From Candidatus Lloydbacteria bacterium RIFCSPLOWO2_02_FULL_54_12 (GTDB lineage: Bacteria; Patescibacteriota; Minisyncoccia; Phycocordibacterales; UBA6899): a stretch of 7,834 nt of DNA. Shown piece by piece: positions 1 through 5,976 of the stretch. The stretch's first letter is position 1. Each line of letters opens with the position of its first letter. Under the pieces are notes generated by a model. That model was given only the letters and a program-made list of their open reading frames with translations. It did not search any database and was not told the origin of the DNA. The DNA lies in NCBI GenBank assembly GCA_001819095.1, contig MHLS01000049.1, forward strand, positions 1-7,834. Direction: 5' to 3'. The translations under genes were made by a program, and so were the position numbers.

Positions 1-368
1 TCCCGGTAACCTTTGAGAGTGTTGAAGAAGTCGTGCGCGGTATTACGCCGGAGCGGGGAAAATTCGCCGAGATTGGACGTGATATAGACGCGGCGCCTGT
101 TAAAGAATATACTTTCGAGCCGGAAGCAGGCGAGATTCTTTCCGAGCTTATCCCGATCCTCTTCAACATCCAGATCTACCATTCCGTGCTTGAGGCAAAT
201 GCGTCGGAACACTCCGCGCGCATGCTTGCCATGAAGAATGCCTCTGATAATGCCAAAGACATCTCGCGTGAGTTGAAACTTTATTTCAATAAAGTCCGCC
301 AAGCCGCTATTACTCGCGAGGTTTCCGAGATCGTCGGCGGAATGGAGTCGATGAAAGTGAGGGAGTAG
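1..368 (+). CDS. atpG: ATP synthase gamma subunit, C-terminal part (5' end outside window)
   Basis: The reading frame is open from base 3 and gives about 121 residues before a TAG at 366-368. It is the C-terminal third of the F1 gamma subunit, the rotating shaft that couples proton flow through Fo to catalysis in the alpha/beta ring. The family signature is plain: YTFEPEAGEIL, then ASEHSARMLAMKNASDNA, then the final helix with LYFNKVRQAAITREVSEIVGG. These match the conserved C-terminal helix that enters the alpha3beta3 cavity. A GTG at 33 lies inside the conserved region and is not a real start; the gene begins upstream of the window. It sits upstream of atpD, as in most atp operons, but with one extra ORF between them. 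The identification is firm. Confidence 0.96.
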   Translation, partial: PVTFESVEEVVRGITPERGKFAEIGRDIDAAPVKEYTFEPEAGEILSELIPILFNIQIYHSVLEANASEHSARMLAMKNASDNAKDISRELKLYFNKVRQAAITREVSEIVGGMESMKVRE

Positions 369-386
369 TAATGTAATCACTAATTC

Positions 387-746
387 ATGAATGAAGATAT
401 GACCAATTTAGAAAAATCACCGCCCGTTCGCACTGAAGTTGTCGCGGCACTAAAGGATTGGCGGGAAGGCTCCCCGCTACTTCTCAAAGAGTACATGGAT
501 GCATTTGCACGTGAGCATGGAACAACGTGGGAAGGGAGATACACTGTTGAAGGAGAACAGGTGCGCTTGTACATTGATGCGGAGATGTTTGATGAAGCAT
601 GGGTCTCGTTCGACCAGATGCTTGATGGGATATCAAAAGAAGAGATGGAAAGGATAAAATCGAGTCCGATTGCGGGGATGTTGGACCAACTCGAGAACGA
701 TATACAAAGGAAGATTAACACGGACACCACCCCACAAGCTCAGTAA
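387..746 (+). CDS. hypothetical protein between atpG and atpD
   Basis: I do not recognise this 119-residue protein. It is acidic and predicted soluble, with no signal peptide or membrane segment. The N-terminal half contains DWREGSPLLLKEYMDAFAREHG, split here as a helix around residues 24-44. A possible strand pair (GRYTVEGEQVRLYID) follows, and a charged helical C-terminus around residues 80-112 has KEEMERIKSS and LENDIQRKIN. It starts 18 bases after the atpG stop and ends 21 bases before atpD, so it is very likely co-transcribed with the atp genes. No Shine-Dalgarno is visible. The ATG at 387 lies in a 10-bp palindrome (383-392), and ATG 399 is an alternative start. Base composition (about 42% GC in 601-660) is lower than in atpD. 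Coding status is supported by its tight fit between two operon genes; the function is unknown. Confidence 0.72.
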   Translation: MNEDMTNLEKSPPVRTEVVAALKDWREGSPLLLKEYMDAFAREHGTTWEGRYTVEGEQVRLYIDAEMFDEAWVSFDQMLDGISKEEMERIKSSPIAGMLDQLENDIQRKINTDTTPQAQ

Positions 747-767
747 TTAATCATCATTATCAACCTT

Positions 768-2210
768 ATGCAAACGGAAGTAAAAAAGTCGGAAAGAGCA
801 GTTTCGGAAAACGGGACAGTCAAGACCTACTCCCCGAAGACGGGGACGGTCAAGCAGGTGATCGGCGCGGTCGTTGATGTCTACTTCGCGGATGGAGTCC
901 CCGAGGTCTATACCGCACTTACCGTAAAGAATAGCCAAGGTGAGGAGAAGACCACGGTACTGGAGGTCGCGGCGCATTTGGGCGGCAATCAAGCGCGCTG
1001 TATTTCGATGGAGACGACAGACGGTCTTCGCCGCGGCGACACTGTCACTTCAACAGGAGTTCCCATGCAGGCACCGGTGGGCCTTCCCGTGCTAGGCCGC
1101 ATTTGGAATGTCTTGGGTGACGTCATAGATAACGAGCCAGCGCCGAAAGGGATTGAGTACGCTTCGATCCACCGTTCGGCACCCTCGTTCAAAGAGCAGG
1201 CGACCAAGACCGAGATCTTTGAGACCGGCATCAAGGCGATCGATCTCATGACCCCGTTCATCAAAGGCGGCAAGGTCGGACTCTTCGGCGGTGCCGGTGT
1301 GGGGAAGACCGTGCTCATTCAGGAGCTCATCAGAAACATCGCGACAGAGCACGGCGGTTATTCTGTCTTTACAGGAATTGGTGAGCGCACGCGCGAGGGC
1401 AACGACCTCTATCACGAAATGAAAGACTCCGGCGTCTTGGCGAAGACCACACTCGTCTTCGGACAGATGAACGAAGTGCCTGGTGCTCGCGCGCGTGTCG
1501 GCCTCGTCGGCCTTACCATGGCGGAGCACTTCCGCGACAAAATGAAGAAAGACGTCCTCCTCTTCATGGATAATATCTTCCGCTTCACACAGGCGGGCTC
1601 CGAAGTTTCCGCGCTTTTGGGTCGCGTCCCGAGTGCGGTGGGATACCAGCCGACCTTGGCCGAAGAAATGGGCAAGTTGCAGGAGCGCATCACTTCGACC
1701 CAAGACGGCTCAATCACCTCGGTACAGGCGGTCTACGTGCCCGCCGACGACCTCACCGACCCGGCTCCCGCGACGACATTCGCCCACCTAGACGCCACAG
1801 TCGTGCTTTCGCGCCCCTTGGCCGCGCTCGGCATCTATCCCGCCATCGACCCGCTCGAATCCTCTTCGCAGGCGCTTGACCCGATGGTGGTCGGCGAAGA
1901 GCACTATAACGTCGCGACCAAGACGAAGCAGGTTTTACAGCGCTACAAAGATCTTCAGGATATCATTGCGATTCTCGGCATCGAAGAACTCTCGGATGAA
2001 GACAAGACGCTGGTGTATCGTGCGCGCAAGATCCAGAAATTCCTCTCACAGCCATTCTTCGTCGGCGAGGCATTTACGGGAACGCCGGGAAAATATGTCT
2101 CGCTCGCGGAGACTGTTCGCTCGCTCAAAGAGATCTTGGACGGCAAACACGACGCAAAGGACGAACAGATGTTCTATATGAAGGGTGCGATAGAAGAAGT
2201 GGGCAAGTAG
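768..2210 (+). CDS. atpD: F1Fo ATP synthase beta subunit (catalytic)
   Basis: This is the catalytic beta subunit of F1, which makes ATP from ADP and phosphate at the cytoplasmic face of the membrane. The 480 residues carry the full set of family motifs. The beta-barrel start is VIGAVVDVYF (31-40) and the P-loop is GGAGVGKT (174-181, Lys180). The catalytic-glutamate motif is GIGERTREGNDL (Glu206, Arg207), and Walker B is VLLFMDNIFRF (Asp268). The adenine-stacking Tyr357 lies in GIYPAIDPLESSS, and the DELSEED-type lever is EELSDED (406-412). All key residues are intact, so the enzyme should be active. It has about 25 extra N-terminal residues before the conserved barrel, including a near-duplicated GTVK segment (residues 16-19 and 26-29). 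ATG 768 is the only sensible start; no Shine-Dalgarno precedes it. Local GC reaches about 67% (1801-1860). Confidence 0.98.
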   Translation: MQTEVKKSERAVSENGTVKTYSPKTGTVKQVIGAVVDVYFADGVPEVYTALTVKNSQGEEKTTVLEVAAHLGGNQARCISMETTDGLRRGDTVTSTGVPMQAPVGLPVLGRIWNVLGDVIDNEPAPKGIEYASIHRSAPSFKEQATKTEIFETGIKAIDLMTPFIKGGKVGLFGGAGVGKTVLIQELIRNIATEHGGYSVFTGIGERTREGNDLYHEMKDSGVLAKTTLVFGQMNEVPGARARVGLVGLTMAEHFRDKMKKDVLLFMDNIFRFTQAGSEVSALLGRVPSAVGYQPTLAEEMGKLQERITSTQDGSITSVQAVYVPADDLTDPAPATTFAHLDATVVLSRPLAALGIYPAIDPLESSSQALDPMVVGEEHYNVATKTKQVLQRYKDLQDIIAILGIEELSDEDKTLVYRARKIQKFLSQPFFVGEAFTGTPGKYVSLAETVRSLKEILDGKHDAKDEQMFYMKGAIEEVGK

Positions 2211-2249
2211 TCAGTTGCTAGATACTAGTTATCAGTAAGAGAAGACCCG
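2211..2249 (+). repeat. CTAG-rich left flank of the four-helix-bundle gene
   Basis: The spacer after the atpD stop contains two CTAG tetramers (2218-2221, 2225-2228) and the string AGTTGCTAG (2213-2221). That string is the exact reverse complement of CTAGCAACT at 2632-2640 beyond the gene. CAGTTG at 2212-2217 also matches the reverse complement of CAACTG at 2650-2655. The two flanks therefore form an imperfect inverted repeat around the gene, which could pair in RNA. A weak purine run (AAGAGAAG, 2237-2244) could act as a poor ribosome binding site for the next gene. Confidence 0.6.
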
Positions 2250-2606
2250 ATGCGAGGATATAAAGATTTGATTGTCTGGCAAAGATCCATTGAACTGACA
2301 TCCCTTGTATATACGCTTGTTCGCGATTTTCCAAAAGAGGAACTTTTTGGTTTAACGTCACAAATAAAGCGTGCAGCAGTTTCGATTCCCGCAAATATTG
2401 CCGAAGGAAGTGGAAGGAGGACAGAAAAAGACTTTCGGCATTTTCTTTCTATTGCCTATGGATCGGCACTGGAATTGGAAACTCACTTAATTATCACTAA
2501 GGGTTTTTCGTTTGGAAAAATAGATTTGTATGATAAAATCGAAAAAATTCTTACCGAGGTCTTGAAAATGCTTAATAAAATGCACGCGAATGAAACTAGC
2601 GACTGA
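2250..2606 (+). CDS. four-helix-bundle protein of the 23S rRNA intervening-sequence (IVP) family
   Basis: The 118-residue product matches the family (TIGR02436-type; also related to Avd, the accessory protein of diversity-generating retroelements). The N-terminus is YKDLIVWQRSIEL, then LTSQIKRAAVSIPANIAEGSGR (about residues 35-56, split here for length), then FRHFLSIAYGSALELETHL. These are the family's most conserved stretches, and the length is typical. Members form homopentameric helical bundles that may bind nucleic acid; the cellular role is not settled. Here it is not in an rRNA gene but wedged between atpD and atpC. It is AT-rich (about 37% GC in 2461-2520, against about 67% in nearby atpD) and bounded by CTAG-rich repeats. 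Its last codons and stop lie inside the first copy of a 17-bp direct repeat. I infer an acquired cassette tolerated in the operon. The family call is firm; the mobility is inference. Confidence 0.93.
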   Translation: MRGYKDLIVWQRSIELTSLVYTLVRDFPKEELFGLTSQIKRAAVSIPANIAEGSGRRTEKDFRHFLSIAYGSALELETHLIITKGFSFGKIDLYDKIEKILTEVLKMLNKMHANETSD

Positions 2607-2653
2607 CAACGAAGTGATCGATTACTGACTACTAGCAACTAGCGACTGACAAC
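2594..2653 (+). repeat. 17-bp direct repeat pair and right flank of the four-helix-bundle gene
   Basis: AACTAGCGACTGACAAC occurs perfectly twice, at 2594-2610 and 2637-2653, 43 bp apart. The first copy encodes the last residues and TGA stop of the four-helix-bundle gene; the second ends seven bases before the atpC start. Between them lies TACTGACTACTAGCAACT, made of related ACTAG/GACTG words. The segment CTAGCAACT (2632-2640) is the exact reverse complement of 2213-2221 on the other side of the gene. The arrangement looks like short-word repeat expansion at the edges of an inserted cassette. Confidence 0.75.
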
Positions 2654-2659
2654 TGATCC

Positions 2660-2893
2660 ATGAAACTCACTATCGCAAAAATTGATAAGATATTGTTCTC
2701 CGGCGAGGCGGAATCTGTTACCGTGCCGGGGCGGGCGGGAGAGATGACCATTCTTGCTCACCACATGCCGCTCATCACGACACTCAAAGAAGGTACCATC
2801 ACGGTAAAACAAAAAGAAGGGGAGCCCGTGGAATACCCACTCTCGTCGGGTTTTCTCGAGGTCGGAAAGAACGAGACGGTGATATTGGTGTAG
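2660..2893 (+). CDS. atpC: ATP synthase epsilon subunit, short form (beta-sandwich domain only)
   Basis: At 77 residues this is little more than half the usual 130-140. It contains the N-terminal beta-sandwich of F1 epsilon: the start MKLTIAKIDKILFSGEAESV, the hallmark GEMTILAHHMPLITTLKEG (about 27-45), and the closing SSGFLEVGKNETVILV. This domain binds gamma and the c-ring and links the rotor parts. The C-terminal helical hairpin, which in many bacteria inserts into F1 and inhibits ATP hydrolysis, is absent. The DNA after the TAG enters a hairpin with no continuing frame, so this is a naturally short gene and not an evident frameshift. It lies seven bases after a direct repeat, has no Shine-Dalgarno, and is the last gene of the atp operon. 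Confidence 0.93.
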   Translation: MKLTIAKIDKILFSGEAESVTVPGRAGEMTILAHHMPLITTLKEGTITVKQKEGEPVEYPLSSGFLEVGKNETVILV

Positions 2894-2903
2894 AAATGTC
2901 CAG

Positions 2904-2957
2904 AAAATACAAGGTCGGACCTTAAAGCTGTTTCCCCAAGGTCCGACCTTGTATTTT
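2904..2957 (+). terminator. 20-bp perfect hairpin after atpC; likely bidirectional terminator and member of the AAGGN8CCTT hairpin family
   Basis: The left arm 2904-2923 (AAAATACAAGGTCGGACCTT) is the exact reverse complement of the right arm 2938-2957, with a 14-base loop. The stem has an A-run at its outer left edge and a T-run at its right edge (GTATTTTATT), so it could stop transcription from either side. It sits 11 bases after the atpC stop and before the pil promoter, the expected place for the atp terminator. The inner 13-mers AAGGTCGGACCTT and AAGGTCCGACCTT are themselves quasi-palindromes and link it to three further hairpins downstream in the pil genes. Confidence 0.8.
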
Positions 2958-2980
2958 ATTGCGAGGAGGGTCGGCAGGAC

Positions 2981-3009
2981 TTGCTTCTTTTTAAATAATG
3001 TAGTATAAT
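2981..3009 (+). promoter_or_regulatory. sigma70-type promoter of the pil operon
   Basis: TTGCTT (2981-2986) and a perfect TATAAT (3004-3009) are separated by 17 bp, the optimal sigma70 spacing. The expected start of transcription, about seven bases past the -10 box, falls near 3016. That is only about eight bases before the pilB ATG at 3024, so the mRNA would be nearly leaderless. No Shine-Dalgarno is present in this gap. The -35 box matches only three of six consensus bases, but the position between the atp hairpin and pilB supports the call. Confidence 0.7.
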
Positions 3010-3023
3010 CTCAAACTATAAAC

Positions 3024-4253
3024 ATGGTCCACGCAGACCCAAAACCCCTTCTCGACGAACTCGAGAAAAAAGGGGATCAGCTTTCTATCGTCACGCTCGT
3101 TGACCACTTGGTGGTCTACGCGCAGGCTTTGGGCGCGTCGGATATCCATATCGACCCGACCGAGTCGAATGTGCGCGTGCGGATGCGCGTCGACGGGGTG
3201 CTCCAGAATTGCTGCACATTTCCGAAAGAGATACAGAATGAGGTAATTGCACGTGTCAAAGTCCTTTCGGGACTCCGCACCGACGAACACAACGCCCCGC
3301 AGGACGGACGTTTTCGCCGCAAGGGTGATTCGGAGAGTGAGGTGGTGGACGTGCGCGTTTCGATTGCGCCGACCTATTACGGTGAGAACGTGGTCATGCG
3401 CCTCCTCACCGATCGCGCGGCTCAGCTCACGCTCGACGCGCTGGGCTTCAGTCCGTCCGATCGTGCGAAGATCGAGCGGGCGATCAAGATGACGAGCGGC
3501 ATGATCCTCTCCACCGGCCCCACCGGCTCAGGGAAAACGACGACGCTTTATACGCTCATCAAGATGCTCAACTCCGACGATATCTCAATCGTCACCATCG
3601 AAGACCCGATCGAATACGCCATTTCAGGCATCGAACAGATCCAAGTGAACCCGCAGGGCGGTCTCACGTTCGCGAACGGCCTGCGCTCCATCCTTCGTCA
3701 GGACCCGAACGTCATCATGGTGGGCGAGATCCGCGACTCGGAAACGGCGGGTATTGCGGTCAACACCGCTTTGACGGGCCACCTTCTCCTTTCGACATTG
3801 CACACCAACGACGCCGCGACGACCTTGCCGCGCCTCCTTGATATGAAGATCGAACCCTATCTCGTTGCCTCGACCGTCGCGGTCGCGATAGGCCAGCGTC
3901 TGGTCCGTCGGCTCTGCAGCGCCTGCAAGGAGTCTTATCTGCCGTCGGAGGCGGAGCGCATCGGCCTTTCCGAATCACTACCGAAGGATGTGCCGCTCAT
4001 GACCGGAGAGCTCTATCGTGGAGTGGGTTGCGATGAATGTGTGGGGACCGGTTACCGCGGACGCGTCGGCGTGAACGAAGTTCTCGTCATCGACGACGAG
4101 ATCCGCGAGGCGATACTGAAAAAGGCATCCGCGAGCGACATCCGTACGATCGCCATAGAGAACGGCATGACGACGATGTTGAATGACGGTATTCAAAAGG
4201 CCACCACCGGAGAGACCACCATCGCCGAAGTGCTCCGCGTTATCCACGAATGA
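3024..4253 (+). CDS. pilB: type IV pilus assembly ATPase PilB (GspE/PilT superfamily)
   Basis: This is the cytoplasmic hexameric ATPase that powers pilin polymerisation through the PilC platform. The motifs appear in order. The N2 domain has ASDIHIDP and VRVRMRVDGVL (about 38-60), and Walker A is GPTGSGKTT (165-173). The Asp box is VTIEDPIEY (190-198), Walker B is NVIMVGEIRDSET (229-241), and the His box is TGHLLLSTLHTNDA (251-264). A four-cysteine zinc site (Cys298, Cys301, Cys336, Cys339) marks the PilB/GspE type and argues against PilT. At 409 residues it lacks the N-terminal N1/MshEN domain that commonly contacts PilM/GspL or binds c-di-GMP. This is not a start error: an in-frame TAA at 3006-3008, within the -10 box, leaves ATG 3024 as the first start. 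It heads the pil operon. GspE of a type II secretion system is the alternative, but the prepilin set favours pili. Confidence 0.94.
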   Translation: MVHADPKPLLDELEKKGDQLSIVTLVDHLVVYAQALGASDIHIDPTESNVRVRMRVDGVLQNCCTFPKEIQNEVIARVKVLSGLRTDEHNAPQDGRFRRKGDSESEVVDVRVSIAPTYYGENVVMRLLTDRAAQLTLDALGFSPSDRAKIERAIKMTSGMILSTGPTGSGKTTTLYTLIKMLNSDDISIVTIEDPIEYAISGIEQIQVNPQGGLTFANGLRSILRQDPNVIMVGEIRDSETAGIAVNTALTGHLLLSTLHTNDAATTLPRLLDMKIEPYLVASTVAVAIGQRLVRRLCSACKESYLPSEAERIGLSESLPKDVPLMTGELYRGVGCDECVGTGYRGRVGVNEVLVIDDEIREAILKKASASDIRTIAIENGMTTMLNDGIQKATTGETTIAEVLRVIHE

Positions 4254-4280
4254 TCACCAATTCATCGAACAGCAATCTTA

Positions 4281-4325
4281 TTAAGGGGAACCCTTTTGGA
4301 AATAATTCTTAAGGGTTCCCCTTAA
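4281..4325 (+). repeat. 15-bp perfect hairpin between pilB and pilC (AAGGN8CCTT family)
   Basis: TTAAGGGGAACCCTT (4281-4295) and AAGGGTTCCCCTTAA (4311-4325) are perfect reverse complements around a 15-base loop. Each inner 13-mer (AAGGG-GAA-CCCTT and its complement) could also fold alone as a 5-bp stem with a triloop. No T-run follows the right arm, so it does not look like an intrinsic terminator. The ATG of pilC lies 13 bases downstream. Its loop end and right-arm start (ATTCTTAAGGG, 4305-4315) recur exactly at 6008-6018 in another hairpin. Confidence 0.85.
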
Positions 4326-4338
4326 GCGACGAAACTTT

Positions 4339-5481
4339 ATGAGCGAGATCCATGAACTGAAACAGTATTTCGATAAGGCAAAGAAGCATGCGAAGAATCT
4401 TCACGGTCGCATGTCCCGCATTTCTTTCGGTACGACGAAACTTTCGACGCGCGAGCAGACCCTCTTTGCGAAACGCCTCGCTTTCCTCATCAAGGCGGGC
4501 GTGCCCATCCTTGAGAGTCTCATGATCCTGCGCGATCAGGCCTCTTCGCCGGGTATTGCGCGCGTCTACGAAAGAATCACGAACGATATCGCGAACGGCC
4601 AGTATTTACATAAAAGTCTGAAGCGTCTGAAAGGTGCATTTGGCGATTTTGCCATCAACATTATTGAGGTCGGGGAGCATTCGGGTATACTTTCACAGAA
4701 CCTTATTTATCTTGCGGAGGAGTTGAAGAAAAAAGAGGAATTACGTCGAAAGATCTTGGGTGCGATGGTCTATCCCATCTTCATCACCATCGCGACCTTG
4801 GGCGTGACCGCGCTTCTCACCGCTTATATTTTTCCGAAGATCATGCCGATCTTCACCTCACTCCATGCAAAACTCCCGTTTTCAACGCGAGCACTCATTG
4901 CCGTCAGCGATTATCTGCGCGAGTGGGGCGTGCTCACGGTCATTGTGCTTGTTGTTGCGGGTATTATTTTTTCGGCTCTCCATCGTCGCGTGCCTCCGGT
5001 GCGCATGTGGAATGACCGCATGTTGCTCCATATTCCGCTTGCCGGCGGCATGGCGAAGACGTACAACATCGTCACTTTTTGCCGCACGGTCGGCATTCTC
5101 TTGAAGAGCGGCATCCTCTTAAGCGACGCCTTGCGGATCACGGGAGACACGATGCGTAACCGTGTCTATCGCCGCGAATGCTATCGACTTGCCGAGAAAG
5201 TGGAAAAGGGTGAACCTGTTTCGCGGTACCTTTTGAAACATCGCGTACTCTTCCCCCCCATGCTTTCCCACATGGTCGCTATCGGCGAAAAGACCGGACG
5301 TCTTTCCGATGTGATGACCTATCTGTCGGAACTGTATGAGGCCGAGCTCGAAGATTTCACAAAGAATCTTTCCGTGTCGATTGAGCCGATACTCATGCTC
5401 GTCATGGGTCTTATCGTCGGCTTTGTCGCTATTTCCGTTATTACGCCTATCTATGACATCACACAAAATCTCCCCCGATAA
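4339..5481 (+). CDS. pilC: type IV pilus inner-membrane platform protein PilC (GspF family)
   Basis: PilC is the polytopic inner-membrane protein on which pilins are assembled and to which PilB docks. The 380 residues show the two tandem T2SSF domains typical of the family (about 43-166 and 246-368). Each ends in the hallmark helix turn: GEHSGIL (112-118) and GEKTGRL (316-322). Hydrophobic membrane segments are visible at about 143-168, 197-214 and 349-370, and YPIFITIATLGV (145-156) is typical of the first. The N-terminal 40 residues are basic and helical, likely cytoplasmic. Length is close to the usual 400. It begins 13 bases after a hairpin element with no Shine-Dalgarno and ends one base before the next gene's ATG, so translation is probably coupled. 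Confidence 0.95.
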   Translation: MSEIHELKQYFDKAKKHAKNLHGRMSRISFGTTKLSTREQTLFAKRLAFLIKAGVPILESLMILRDQASSPGIARVYERITNDIANGQYLHKSLKRLKGAFGDFAINIIEVGEHSGILSQNLIYLAEELKKKEELRRKILGAMVYPIFITIATLGVTALLTAYIFPKIMPIFTSLHAKLPFSTRALIAVSDYLREWGVLTVIVLVVAGIIFSALHRRVPPVRMWNDRMLLHIPLAGGMAKTYNIVTFCRTVGILLKSGILLSDALRITGDTMRNRVYRRECYRLAEKVEKGEPVSRYLLKHRVLFPPMLSHMVAIGEKTGRLSDVMTYLSELYEAELEDFTKNLSVSIEPILMLVMGLIVGFVAISVITPIYDITQNLPR

Positions 5482-5482
5482 T

Positions 5483-5971
5483 ATGTTTCAAAAAAAAGGG
5501 TTACCCTTTTCAAAAAAAAGGGTAACCCTTGGAAATTCGGGTTTTACCCTAGTTGAGATCCTCATTGTTATCGGCATTTTCATGTTGCTTGCCGCACTCA
5601 CACTTGGCGTCGGCGTCGACACCGCTCGTCGTGCGACTGTGGGCTCCGAGCGCACCACCCTCGTTGAGTCCTTGGAGCGGGCACGGAGTCGTGCGATGAA
5701 TAACCTCGGCGAAAAACAGCACGGTGTCATCGTCACTTCGACCGATTTCGTCCTCTTTCAAGGGTCGATTTACTCGGCGGGGGACCCGACGAACGAAGTT
5801 TCGGAACGGAGCGACGGTATTAGCGTCACGGGTCCGACCGACCCCGTTACTGTTGTTTTTGCGCAACTCTCCGGAAGAGTCGATGCGGGGCAAACGGGTG
5901 ATATTTTGCTTTCGAACGGGGACCAGAATGCAACCGTTGGCATTAATACCGAAGGCAGGATAGATTGGTGA
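5483..5971 (+). CDS. type IV prepilin, GspH/FimT-like minor pilin
   Basis: This 162-residue protein has a class III prepilin signal. A 20-residue basic leader ends at Gly20, followed by mature FTLVEILIVIGIFMLLAALT with Glu at +5, the residue needed for methylation and assembly. The hydrophobic helix spans about 21-46. The C-terminal half is beta-rich, ending in VGINTEGRIDW, which resembles GspH/FimT-type minor pilins; this subfamily call is tentative. ATG 5483 was chosen because it lies one base after the pilC stop and gives a basic leader. The same open frame extends upstream to 5336 but there only overlaps pilC. Most of the leader (residues about 5-16) is encoded by a perfect hairpin element at 5496-5530, which is unusual. 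A prepilin peptidase is needed but is not in the window. Confidence 0.9.
   Translation: MFQKKGLPFSKKRVTLGNSGFTLVEILIVIGIFMLLAALTLGVGVDTARRATVGSERTTLVESLERARSRAMNNLGEKQHGVIVTSTDFVLFQGSIYSAGDPTNEVSERSDGISVTGPTDPVTVVFAQLSGRVDAGQTGDILLSNGDQNATVGINTEGRIDW
5496..5530 (+). repeat. 15-bp hairpin inside the prepilin leader coding region (AAGGN8CCTT family)
   Basis: AAGGGTTACCCTTTT (5496-5510) pairs perfectly with AAAAGGGTAACCCTT (5516-5530) across a five-base loop, CAAAA. Both inner 13-mers are preceded by A-runs. The element starts 13 bases after the prepilin ATG and is translated in frame as part of the leader. A strong mRNA hairpin here could limit ribosome loading. No T-run follows it, so termination is unlikely. 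Confidence 0.85.
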
Positions 5972-5976
5972 GTATA

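Noticed and set aside
1092..1703. Reverse-strand ORF of 203 codons antisense to atpD.
   Set aside because: It is fully inside a highly conserved beta-subunit gene and has no recognisable motif; codon structure on the + strand explains it.
2594..2653. A CRISPR array suggested by the repeated 17-mer.
   Set aside because: There are only two copies, they are short, one overlaps a coding sequence, and no cas gene is present.
2211..2659. A diversity-generating retroelement suggested by the Avd-like four-helix-bundle protein.
   Set aside because: No reverse transcriptase, template repeat or variable repeat with adenine-biased differences is visible in the window. The protein fits the IVP family equally well.
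5336..5482. Upstream extension of the 5483 prepilin frame to an ATG at 5336.
   Set aside because: The extension overlaps pilC out of frame and would place a hydrophobic stretch before a normal prepilin leader. ATG 5483, one base after the pilC stop, fits much better.
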